From positions 2,749,991 to 2,813,990 of the forward strand of contig JAEVLN010000012.1 in the NCBI GenBank assembly GCA_018350325.1: a stretch of 64,000 bases of DNA, read 5' to 3'. The notes beneath the pieces were generated by a model. The model saw nothing but the letters and a program-made list of their open reading frames with translations. It made no database searches and was not told the origin of the DNA. The position numbers and the translations under genes are program-made. The DNA is from Globodera rostochiensis. Taxonomy: Eukaryota; Nematoda; Chromadorea; Rhabditida; Heteroderidae. The number at the start of each line of letters is the position of its first letter. Position 1 is the first letter of the stretch. Below are positions 36,716 to 47,050 of the stretch, one piece after another.

Positions 36716-37899
36716 ATGCGGCGCTTTGCTTTGCCTTTTTTCCCTTTGCTGTTTTTATTCGTTCCGTCTGGGTATCTTTTGGAGTCGTTTTTTGATTTAA
36801 TTTCTTCTCACATTCTTTCAGTATTGGTCAATATTACGGAAGCAATTTCCTTTCCGCCCTCCGGGGTAATTTCGATGTTTTAGTGTCCGTCCCTCATCTT
36901 ATTGTCGTAGGCTATGGCACCGATTTGTGCCGCTTTGTCTCTTGCCCCCTCGGCCAATATTGCATCAACGGCGTCTGCCAAGTCAATTCGGTGGCCAGCG
37001 GACTTTATGGCGGGGGGTACGGTAGTGCGTTGTACGGTGGGGTGGGTGCGGGGGCGGGCGGTTCGCTCGGACTGTACGGAGCTGCAAACAAATGTTTGGC
37101 CAAATATCGTTTATTTTTTTGACAAATTCAATTTGTTAAAGTATGTGCCGATACGGTGGACTGTTACAGGTAAGCAAAAGAATTTTGTTGTCCGTTCCCG
37201 CAAAATAACTCCAGTGGCCAAGTGTGTTTGGCCGGGCGATGCTCATTCCAATCGGGGGGCTATAGTACAGGAGGGCTTGGCCCAGCCGGTTACGGTGTTG
37301 GATACGGTGGAAATGGTATTGGATACGGTGGCGCTTACGGACTTGGCATGGGTACTGATTTGGCTTCCTCCTCTTTGTATTCGCCTTACGGGTACGGCGG
37401 CGGCGGGTACAGTCCGTTCGCCTCATTGGCCAGTGAGTTTTTGGGTCATCGGCCGTTCTCTCCAACGGATTTGTTTCATTGTCAAAGACCGCCCCTCCGG
37501 CCTTCTCTCGTGCACTTTAATGCAGGACTGTCCGAATGGCCAAATTTGCGTCAACGGTTTCTGCTCGGAGTCAAACGTCGCCTACGGGGGTTCCCAAATG
37601 CTAAAAACTCCGCCAAGTAAAACTTTGTGACATTCAGAACGGTGTATTCTTTGGTTTCAGATTGTGCCTCCGGTGCGATATGTCCGGTCGGTTACTATTG
37701 CATGGGCGGTCTGTGTGCCAAAGATTTGCTCTCGCAGACTTCAAGTCGTTCGATTTGCCAATTTTACCATTTGACCCCCCCCCCCCTCTCAACAGCTTGC
37801 TCTCTCGGCTTCGTTTGTCCTCCCGCCCAATCGTGCCAATTCGGCCGCTGTATGCCCTCGACGAGTTCGCTGATGTACGGAAAGAAGCGGAAGAAGTGA
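36716..37899 (+). CDS. Secreted EB-like cysteine-rich, Gly/Tyr-rich repeat protein
   Basis: The probable signal peptide [19 protein letters not shown] starts at 36716. After an intron and a short exon come four or five Cys modules: [48 protein letters not shown] and a last [18 protein letters not shown], before a basic end (KKRKK, TGA 37897-37899). Between the first modules lie glycine/tyrosine-rich spacers ([35 protein letters not shown]). The Cys spacing resembles EB-type modules of nematode extracellular proteins. I see no catalytic motif. A structural cuticle or matrix role, or a secreted gland product, is possible; neither is shown by the sequence. AATAAA at 37968-37973 fits the 3' end. 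Confidence 0.78.
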
Positions 37900-38356
37900 A
37901 TTCAAATTGAAAAAGTTTTGAAAAGAAAACTTTATTTGAACTTTCGATAAACAAATGAAATTATAAAAATAAATAAATATAAATACTTTCTAACAAAAAC
38001 AGTTAACATTCAATCAATCACAATTGCTCATTTTGACCAATGAAAGGCAGGAGAAGAAACGAAAAGCACAGTCAGTCAGTTCGGGACGGAATTTGGAAGA
38101 AGTGAAAGGGTACGGTAGCGAAATTGGGTTATGGTCGGGAAGGAATTTGAAATGCTTAACCCTTAAAATCACTGAATCAATTCCGTGTAATGTTCCTGTC
38201 CTTTTTGGGCTTTAAAAAAAAGCAAAGAACAAGCAAATGAATCCAAAATTATAAATCTAGGCTTATTTCAAAAACCTCTAAAACAAAAAAGGCAGCGTCC
38301 GTCGTCCATCTCACTATCAGTAGCTGGGGGGTGTTTGGTTGAGCTGTTCTCCTGAC
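37900..38356. other. Convergent 3' region between EB-like and CREB3-like genes
   Basis: It holds AATAAA (37968-37973, +) for the EB-like gene and A/T-rich sequence. I looked for a membrane-spanning exon continuing the CREB3-like gene on the minus strand and saw none. A consensus donor GTAAGT overlaps the polyQ end at 38355-38360, so a short downstream exon remains possible. Confidence 0.5.
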
Positions 38357-40034
38357 TTACTGTTGTTGTTGTTGTTGTTGTTGTTGTTGCTGGTGTTGTT
38401 GTTCGTCTCCGTTTTGTCCGTGTACTCGTTGGAGTTGGGTCGACAGGAAACGATTCTGTACCTCCAACTGGCGCACTTTCTGTCTCAGCTGAGTGTTGTC
38501 CGCGAAGTAGGCGTGCACCCGCTTCTCCAGCATGTCCATGTACTCCTTGCGCTTCCGTCTGCTCTCCTGGGCACTCAACTGAAACAACCAATTAATTTAA
38601 GAATAAAATTCCCCAGTCTGTACTTTGTTTTTTATTTTCCTCCGAACAATTTTCAATGCTTCTTCCTCTTCGCGCATCAGCGGCAACTTTGTCGGAATGG
38701 GAAAGCCCTCCTGCAAATTCGAATTTGCAAAACCCGCCCACCCGCCACATTCATTTTGTTTGGTTTACTTGAATGAGTGTTCTCTTCTCCTCGGCAGACA
38801 AAAGGACGGAGCCTTGGCCGCGAATATTCTGGAAATAAAAATGTGACCAATCGACCCCAAAAATTCGTGGAATTGCCAAAATTCAACTTTTAAAAAGTTG
38901 TGTGATGTCTTCCGACCTGACTGGTGATCAGCCGGTACTTCAGTGCCAAATCGTGCATTTTGGAACGCGTTTTGCTCGGTGGAGTGAGCGGCGGCGGTGG
39001 GGGCGACAGAGAGCCGAGCAAATCGCCGCCGTTTTCCTCCAACTCGTCAAAATGATGCTGATGATGTTCAGCCATCTCCATCAGAGAATGCTGTTGTTGT
39101 TGTTGTTGTTCTGCATGGTTCTGCTTCTGGTTTTGTTTCTTGTCCAACTCCGTCATTATGAATAACGGAGGTTTCATATCGCCGGACTCATTGTCCCCCT
39201 CGTCCTGTCCATGGCCCAGCTCCCCAGACTGTGGATGGAGCTGCAGATGGTGTTGCTCCTCCACCTTGTCGAATGCAATCAGTCCCTCGCCAATGCCGTC
39301 GTGCAATTGCTGTACATTTGCCAAACTGGGCCCGAGGGGATAAAATGACGGGTGGAAGATGCCACTGACGAAGGCCGAGGATGACGAGGGATGTTGCTGG
39401 AGGGCGTAATGCGTGGGGAACAGTTGATGTTGCTGCAGGGGATGGGTTGTCGAATCGTCGGAAGACGAAATGGACGAAATTTGGGTGGAGGACGAGCAGG
39501 GGGAGATGCCGACGGAACCGGCGTCCCGAAAGTGGTGGGAGGAGGCGGCGGCATCAATCGATGGAGCCGTTGTGGTGAAGTGGCCACATCGAATGTCCAG
39601 CAACGAATTTGGAGTCATGGACAGAAAGGCATCTGAACGAGAGGAGTTCAGAGTGTTCGGCATGCATCGTTTTTGGGAATGTCCATCAGAAACCAATAAT
39701 CAATCCTTTAGGGCACCCAATCGCGCAAATGGCTTAAAATGTTTTTTCCCTTACCTTCTAAAATTGGGTTGGTGCCGGAGGCCGTCTCGTAGAATTCGGA
39801 ACCGGCTAGCGTTGTCGAAGGCGGCGATGCTGGCGAAGTGTGCGGGGCGAAACCGCCAAGGAAAGCGTCTCTGACGACCGTCGCCGTTGTGCCCGTACCG
39901 CCAATGGCACTCAAATCAGCCCAACAGTCCTCCTCCATCGGTCGTTTGTCCGTCCTAATCAGACCATTCAAATGCTGCTGCTGCTGCTGCTGCTGTAGAA
40001 GAGAATTCTCGTCGATGTAATTTTGGGAGTGCAC
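38357..40034 (-). CDS. crh-2: CREB3/OASIS-type bZIP transcription factor (CRH-2-like)
   Basis: bZIP factor of the CREB3 (CREBH/OASIS/CrebA) class, regulators of secretory-pathway genes. The N-terminal exon (39753-40034) begins [14 protein letters not shown] with a short polyQ. A long Ser/Gln/His-rich activation-type exon spans about 38920-39640. The conserved pre-basic region is split over small exons: [13 protein letters not shown] (38770-38830), [20 protein letters not shown] then IVRRKIKN (about 38628-38710), and [20 protein letters not shown] with the leucine zipper (38357-38580: [19 protein letters not shown]). This order is specific to CREB3-like proteins. The frame ends in about ten Gln followed by TAA at 38357-38359. 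No transmembrane helix follows, unlike vertebrate CREB3 members; compare the finding below. The start codon is the first Met of the open frame and could lie further upstream. Confidence 0.88.
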
Positions 40035-42700
40035 CGCCGCGGGGGTTGAAGCTAAGTGCTGGACATTATGACGAGAACGATCACCCCAAATTATTCATGC
40101 AATTTAATGCAAAGTCGTACTTTAGAGTGCCCTTCGGGAACAAAAAGAGTTTTTAAATAATTAAAACTTTATAAAAATGAAATGCCCAGGGGGTTTTTTG
40201 GTTTAAAGTGTAATGACCCAAAAATGTCCTCCGAAGGACTTTTGCGAGTTCGCTGTGAATGTGAGCGGTGATGAGCGTTTGTTTCTCTCCCTTTCATCCC
40301 CTCCTCATCACTCCGCTCACAAAACGACATTTACATGTCTTTCGCGCATCGATGGAAAATGGATGAGGCGCGGGACAGAAAATGAGGCGATATTGGAGGG
40401 GGGGGGCAAAGATGGATATTTCGATAAGCCATCCCCCGAGGGGAAATTCGGAAAGATCCCAAAGAGTGCGTAACAATCGAAAGACCATTTCGGTAAGAAA
40501 AGTCGAACAAACCCAAGCAAAGAAAAAGTTTGCGTTTGATTTGGTCTTTTTCGTTTTTAGCTTTGCTTTTTGGGTTGGAATGGATTTGGACTTTTAATGC
40601 CCGGGGGGGGGCAAACATTGGACGACCCCCGGAAACGTTTTGCATAATTTAGCCGAATTCAAAACAAAATAAAATCAACAAGAAAGGAATAGCGCAATAA
40701 TTTGATCAAATTGGTGGTTCGCAAAGGAAAACATTTTACAACCGATGAATAAGTTTCACACAATCGCTCTCCAAACGACATAAAAAGCACTCGCCATTTG
40801 TTCGTCAGTGTCCCTAAAACCCCCCGGGGGGGGGGAGGGGGAAGCCTAAAAGCCCCGGGGGAAGGGGGGCATCCCCTCTCCCACTCCAACGCCCACCTCA
40901 CCTTCCGAGTCCGTTGATGATGACCGTTTTGTCTCCAACAGCCCAATACTTCGTCGGCCAATAGGGCCCAGCATTTCCCCCAACGCCACCGTAGTCTCTC
41001 CATGTGTTACGGTACTTTCCTTCCCGTGGGTGATTACCGTATTGTGCGGATGCTGGCCGAACATTGTCTCGTGTGGAAATGAGAGAAAGGTGGGCGCCAG
41101 CGGACAGCCGAGGACGCCACTAATTGAGCCGGCCGGGGCTTCCATACCGATCGATCGGTAAACAAATCGATCGATTCTTTAGCGAATGGCGCGGTTATTT
41201 AAAAAGGGGTTGGAAGGGCGAATAGAACCAAGGCTAAAAAAACAAATAAATGTGCAAAACAGCATTTTGGTCACCGTTTTATTAAAGAAACAAAAAAAGT
41301 GTTTGGCTTGTGAGTGCTCTATGACGGCGGTTAATCACTTTTTGGATGAATCGGCGTGGAATCGAATTTATCGCCCGCACTTTCGTCGTAGTTTTTGTTT
41401 TAATATTATTATACATTTTTTTTTGTATCGATGTTGGGATTTCACATTTCATCGCTCAAATGAATTATTCTCGCGAGATTTGGATAAGCCAAGCCAAATT
41501 GGATGGAATTGGGGGGAGGGGCTGAACGAACGAATGACTGACTGAGCGAGAATATATATGGATTGGAGAGAATCGATCGGGGGGAGGGGAGGGCGAATTG
41601 CCCCTTCCCCTTTCATGGCCACAAAAGCCATTGCCCAAACAGAAGAAGAAGAAGCTTATTAGCTTTCCCCCGCTTCCGCTTGCACCCCAAAAATTTGAAC
41701 GCGCGTCGCACGCGCTTCCCCCAACAGCGGAGAAAGGGGGGGGGGGTAAAGAGGGGGGGGGATGGATGGGACAGAAGGGGAGGGGGGGGGGGGGAATGGA
41801 TGGGACAGAAGGGGGAGGGGGGGCAGAAGGGGGAGGGGGGGGGAATGGATGGGACAGAAGGGGGAGGGGGGGGGGGGGGGGGGGGGGGAATAAGAACATC
41901 AAAACAAACCCAACAGGCACAAGCACTGATACGAAAGGATGAATGGCATGGGGCGACTTTTTTCCTCTAGCACTGAATGTCCAAATTGGGGGGGGGGGCT
42001 TTATTTTTTTTCCTTCTATACAGCTAAACGATTACAAAGCAAAAAGTGATCAATCGGTTAAGGAAGAGGCAATGCAGAGGCGAAAATCAAATTGCATTGA
42101 AACGTTCATGGGAAATGTCAGATCAGTGCCGTAAACGGACAAAATACGGTAAAAAACCGGGCACATAATTGGTTGATCGGCAGAAAAATCAAAACGCTCG
42201 CGGCACTAAACAAACAAAATGCCACAGGGTGGGGACTGATCAAAGGAAAAATGAAACATGCGAATTGAGAAGGAAAAATCGTTTGATGTTAAGAATTAAA
42301 ATATTTGTAGTTTCATTTTTATGTATTTTCTATTTTCGTAATAAAACAAAAATTTCAAAAAATAGATTAGTAAGCTTAAGACTCGAGTTGAAATCCAAAG
42401 GAAAATAATCAAAATAAATCGCTTTCCATGAGATGAAAGGGATCAGGGGCGTTGTCATTGGTTTCTACATATAAAAGCAGCATTAGACATTTTAATTTCT
42501 GAATAGAATGCGACATCCCTGGAGGGGAGGGGGACGGATGGGAAATTTATGTTATGACTTGTCTTATAAAACGTAATTTGGGTCTGGAAGCACAACGGTT
42601 GCATGAAGAACATTATCAGACGCACATTACGCGGGTTGGAGGCGGGTACGATCCAACTGAAATTATCCTAATTTTACCATAATTAAGCTATAGAAAAGCA
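40035..42700. other. Intergenic, between crh-2-like and dcap-2
   Basis: It holds a G-rich minisatellite at about 41735-41888 with spacers like GGATGGATGGGACAGAAGGG between G runs, the last run being 23 G. There are also shorter G runs at 40400, 40603, 40827 and 41989. No gene recognised; part is probably the upstream region of the crh-2-like gene. Confidence 0.6.
41735..41888. repeat. G-rich minisatellite
   Basis: Four or so copies of a unit containing ATGGATGGGACAGAAGGGG followed by 6-12 G, ending in a 23-nt G run (41866-41888). Copies differ mainly in G-run length. Confidence 0.85.
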
Positions 42701-45246
42701 TTAATCACTAACCGTGAACTTCTTCCACGCCTCGCACCTGCGCACTTGAGTGGGCACAAATTGCGCCAGCTGCGCAAAGTCCGCCGTTTCCGTTGATGGC
42801 ACCGTTTTTTGAGGAAGAACTGGTGCCGTTGTTTCTATGGCTTTCGCATTGTTGACGAATATGGCCGAAACTGCTGAAACATTTTATAATATTAAAATGT
42901 CCAAAAGCAAAATTTTATTTGTTTGGAAATATCCCGAAAAGCCTTTGGTTGAAAAGTTTTAAACTTAAATTACCTGCAGAAGTTGTTGCCGTTGTCCGTT
43001 GGGGTTCCCTTTGCTTCCTGCCCATTTTGGACATCGATGAACGGAGCATATCCGCAATTTCGTTCCCGTCTTTGGGCGTTGCCGTCGGTTGTGTTGCGTC
43101 CTTTTGCATTGCATTGTCCGGCGAAGATTGTTCCTGCGGCGCCTCGTAGACGACCACCACAGGCCCGGTGGGGTGCATGGGCTTTGGGTGTTTAATTTCT
43201 TTGCTACGACGGAATTGGGCCTCGCTGCCGATAACCCCAGCCGGATTTGTCGGAATCTGCGGCGAGTTTCCGCTGTGTGATGCCGAAACGCGCTCAAAAT
43301 GTTTGGCCGCGCCGATGTGATTAAGAAAGCTTTGGCCGGTGAATGAGGTGAGCTGGTTGGCCGGGTCCGGCTTCAATGGCTTGAACAGATTCTCCACCGT
43401 CGACCTCCGCCGAGACGTTGTGGGCTCTTCCGCCGATGGCTGCGACGGTTGCGCGGATACGGCGTTGCTCGACAAGGGAGTGGCCAGTTTTTGTTGGGAC
43501 GAGGCTGCAAAAAACAAAAAGTTGCCAAACAATCAGTCGCAACTTAAATTGGTAATGAGTCTGGTTCTGCTCCGGAACCAGAACAAGTTAAGTTAATAAA
43601 TCCTTACAAATTTTTTTTCACTTTCAATTCCAACCTCGTGGTATAACCGGCTGGAAGGCGCTGTTCACCGACCCGGGCTCCGTCTTCAGGACAGTGCACT
43701 TCGGCTTATTGCGCTCCCTTCGCTCCCTCTCCACAAATTCACAAATGTCTTTGGTGAAGGGAATGATACTGTTGAAGCAGTTGGAAGTCAGCCCATTGCC
43801 AAGTCGTGCACAGCCGTCGTTGTCCTTGTGATATTTGGGCAAGTCGTGCAAGAAGAACCAACAGATTTTCCTGAAAAGATTATTGCTTTTAAAATGACCA
43901 TCACTCAATGCTTCCGGGCTATTATCCATTTGACCTAATTTCCTTGCGCAAATGCGGCTTGAAGGGGAAGTCCATTGGCACGTCGGTGGCCAGAAAAAGA
44001 CGCACCAGCGTTTCGCCGAAAAAGTGCTGCAGGGGTCGACACTTTTCGGGGTCCTTTATGTGCTCGGACGCGTCAAAGCCAACTTCTTCGAAGGCTTCCC
44101 GCAGTGCACAGCCCAAAGGCACTTCATCCTCATTGATCTAACGAATGTGTAAATGATAAAACAGGCATAGAAAGTGTTATTTAATTTTGACAGACTTTTC
44201 CTTTTGGGAATCCCCAAGAATTTTTGGACGCGTAATAGCCTTGCACGAGAAGTATATAGCTGAGCGTCGGGTCGAGCATTATCACTCCATAAGTCGGCAC
44301 GTGGGATTTGTGATAATGGAATTCGCTGATGATCTTCACAAAAAACAGTTGAAACAAAACAAATCATGCCACAAATTTGGACCTTATCAATGCAATGACG
44401 CCATTTCTCCAAGAAGTCGCATTTGTGGAACACTTGACGAACAAACTGGGCAAAGCCCACCTGCTGACATGGCACAAGCGTTCTGAGCCGTTCCGGAACA
44501 TCGGGATTGTCGGCACAATAAAAGTCCAGAAAGAACCAATGAGCCAATTCGATGTGGAAGCAAACGCGGATTTGATTCTCTTTCTAAAAAGCCAATAGCT
44601 CTGAAGGTCCGCTAAATAGGACGACGAATGAGAACCTCGTTGGCCGGGATGTTGTAGAGGAAGCGGAAAAGCATGTCCTCCATAATCACCTCCGGAACGG
44701 TGAATCCAAAGCATTTGGACTCCTTGACACTGTTAGTGGACGGCTGCAGCTGTTGAACGTTTATCGAAAGTGGCTGTTGAAGAACCGTCAGAAACAGCGG
44801 CGGCGGTCTGTTGCTTGTGCCGACACCCGGCGAAGCAAAAAGTCCCGCGGCATCAGCTTTTTGAGATTTGTTGATGAAGACCTTAACACAAAAAATTCTT
44901 TGTAAACCAAAAAAAAAAAAGAATTTACTCCGTACAATTTATTTACAATTATTTTTTTGGGCCAACTGTTAAAAAAGTAAAAATTGTTCCAAGTTCAGTG
45001 CCACGGGCACTCAAAACCTGGCAATTTACGGAGCGCAGCCCATCGATGCCCAAATTCAGAAATTGGCGGTTGAAATGTTAAATAAATAATAATTACCCTT
45101 TTCTTTTTGCTCGTATTTCCTCCGCCCTCTTCCTTCTTCCTCCCTTTTGATTTGTTCTGTTGCTGAGTGAAGTTGCTATTATTAACTTTTTGCTGACGCT
45201 GAGACTCTTTTTGTCCAGCTCCAATATTATTCATATTCTTAAACAT
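42701..45246 (-). CDS. dcap-2: mRNA-decapping enzyme DCP2
   Basis: Nudix hydrolase that removes the m7G cap in 5'-3' mRNA decay. Minus-strand order: a basic N-terminal exon (45107-45246, [15 protein letters not shown]); an exon at about 44640-44885 with [20 protein letters not shown], then [13 protein letters not shown] (the regulatory alpha-helical domain); [20 protein letters not shown] (about 44440-44550); [20 protein letters not shown], then [16 protein letters not shown] at 44200-44310. The Nudix box continues over an intron as [18 protein letters not shown] (about 44060-44140), keeping REAFEEVG. Box B ends with [14 protein letters not shown] (43830-43880). The C-terminal region is low complexity with a [15 protein letters not shown] stretch. 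The stop is TAA at 42701-42703 if the last exon is not spliced further. DCP1 and Edc3 contact sites are not assignable here. It is divergent with the ELP5 gene. Confidence 0.93.
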
Positions 45247-45576
45247 TTAAATAAAATAAAAATAATGCAAACGATAAAGCAATAAGTGCCCGCACCCGCC
45301 CAACTTGCGAATCTTGGGGCCCCTTCTTATGCAATGCGCAGTTAGCATTAGCGATGTTCGAGAGTTTCGGAAATTTGAGTCACGAACATCCATTGTTAGC
45401 ATAGCATTAGCATTGAAAATTTGTTCCATTTTTATTTATTTTAAACTTTTTTAAAATAGAGCAACTTGGCGTATCGTTTCTGTTTCAACTGCTGACGACG
45501 GCTGACCAAATCGTAACAAAAGAACCAAATTAAACATTTAGATTTTTAATCTTTAAAATAATTTCCGATATTCGAA
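45247..45576. promoter_or_regulatory. Candidate bidirectional promoter, dcap-2 / elp5
   Basis: A 330-bp divergent spacer. It contains GATGTTCG and its exact inverted copy CGAACATC about 25 bp apart (45351-45391), and repeated TTAGCATTAGC-like words on both sides. No recognised factor site. Position between two start codons is the main evidence. Confidence 0.45.
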
Positions 45577-47050
45577 ATGGATATTTCACGTCTTCAGAGG
45601 ATATGTGCTATTTACGCTTCCGAAGGAATTAACGGATATCCTTTCAGTTTGGCCCTGATTAGAAAGGCGTTAGATGCCAAGTTGAATGTTTACGCATTAT
45701 TGTTCCTTCACCTCCGGAGGGATTTACCCGCAGCTTTCAAAGATAATCCGAGGTAATTGAGGAGTCTTTCAAATTTAAATTGATTAATAATGGATTTAGT
45801 TTTTAGTTAATTGACCCAATTTGAAGTTTTAAAACGCAGATTCGTCACTTTGGAGTGCTTTGATGACGCCGATTCTTTTGAGAGAATTTGTGAAAGATTG
45901 GCCCAGCAGAACATTACAAGCGATTCGATGTTGTTTGTCGACTCGCTGTGCGTGCTTATCGAGCAGTTCTCACTTCCCTCCACGTCGTGGTTCCTTACAC
46001 AAATGGCCGAACTGTCCGCCAATGTTTTGGCACTAATGCACGGTCCGGAGAACGACGAAGATTGGCGCCGAATTGAATCCATCGCCACGACGGTTTTTGA
46101 GCTGAAGCCGAGGGATAAGCTCACTTTGTGCCGAACAGCGACGAAGAGGAAGAACGGGACGGCGGAAGTGAAGGCAAAGTTTGGAATTTAAGCGCCTTCT
46201 TTTGAGAAAACTTTCATTTTTGCCATTGATTCATCTTTTATTCTTCTGCTTTCAGCTTGAACAATACTCCATCGAAGAAGACTATTTGATCACTTTTTCT
46301 CCGTTTGTCGATTTTGATCGGAATCGAACCGTCGACGGACTCGGAGAGAATGCCCTTCCCCCCACCGGAAGCGTCGGGCCCACCGCCGCTTTGGGCGCGC
46401 TTCCCTTCGACCTCGGCCTGAATCTGAATGAGGAGGAGCGTAATGCGAAGGCGCGCGTGCCTTTGCCTTATTTGGACGCCCAGACTGAGAAAGGTTGGCC
46501 CTCGGATTTGCTTTTTTTTTTGTAGGTTGGACAAATCTTTTCTTTGAAATTTGCACTTTTCTTTTTTGAAATTTTGATTTTTGATCGGATCTTTTGGCGG
46601 CACTTTTCTTTTGTCATCTTTATCTTTGGCACTTTTTCCCGTGTGCAGGGGCGTAGCCAGAAAAATTCGGGGTCCCCTGGCTACGCCCCTTCCCATGTGG
46701 CATTTCATACTGGCATTCTCAATTAGCATTTTAACCTTTGGGATATGGAAAAAGCCTTGAGGCGATAGATTTTATGGGTACAATCAATTAATTATAAGCA
46801 TAAAAATATGCAAAACATATAAATCCATCGCTAATAATCGATTAATGGTTTGCTTTGCCCTTTTGTGGGCTTTTTTATTTGTTTGGACAGCAACAGCCAA
46901 TAAATAATTGACATTTATTAATTTGCAGGTTTGGTCGGACTTAACATATCATCGAACAAAAAAGTGTGGGTTGGCGGTCGCATTTTGTACATGCCGGACA
47001 AAGAGGACGATTTTGACGAAAGCGACCCGGACGATGATCTGACCGTCTGA
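45577..47050 (+). CDS. elp5: Elongator complex subunit ELP5
   Basis: Non-catalytic RecA-fold subunit of the ELP4-5-6 ring of Elongator, needed for wobble-uridine modification of tRNAs. Exons: 45577-45751 (MDISRLQRICAIYASEG), about 45825-46170 (FVTLECFDDADSFERICERL; MLFVDSLCVLIEQFSLPS), 46257-46490 and 46930-47050. The clearest family mark is the C-terminal part: LGALPFDLGLNLNEEERNAK, then ARVPLPYLD, followed after an intron by RILYMPDKEDDFDESDPDDD + LTV*. This matches the ELP5 pattern of a hydrophobic FxLxL-EER motif and an acidic DPDDDL end. The stop is TGA at 47048-47050. The intron at about 46492-46929 carries a 45-bp TIR remnant. The N-terminal half is divergent, so its alignment is less certain. 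Confidence 0.78.
46646..46690. mobile_element. Minimal TIR remnant (45 bp) with target duplication, hAT-like, in an elp5 intron
   Basis: Left end CAGGGGCGTAGCCAG (46646-46660) and right end CTGGCTACGCCCCT (46677-46690) are inverted copies with only 16 bp between them. The flanks are TCCCGTGTG (46637-46645) and TCCCATGTG (46691-46699), a 9-bp near-duplication with one mismatch. CAGGGGCGTAGCCA-type termini with 8-bp duplications are common in hAT transposons, so this looks like a nearly empty, internally deleted copy. Confidence 0.65.

Noticed and set aside
45247..45429. 60-codon minus-strand frame upstream of dcap-2
   Set aside because: It has no similarity to the DCP2 N-terminus and a stop separates it from the dcap-2 start.
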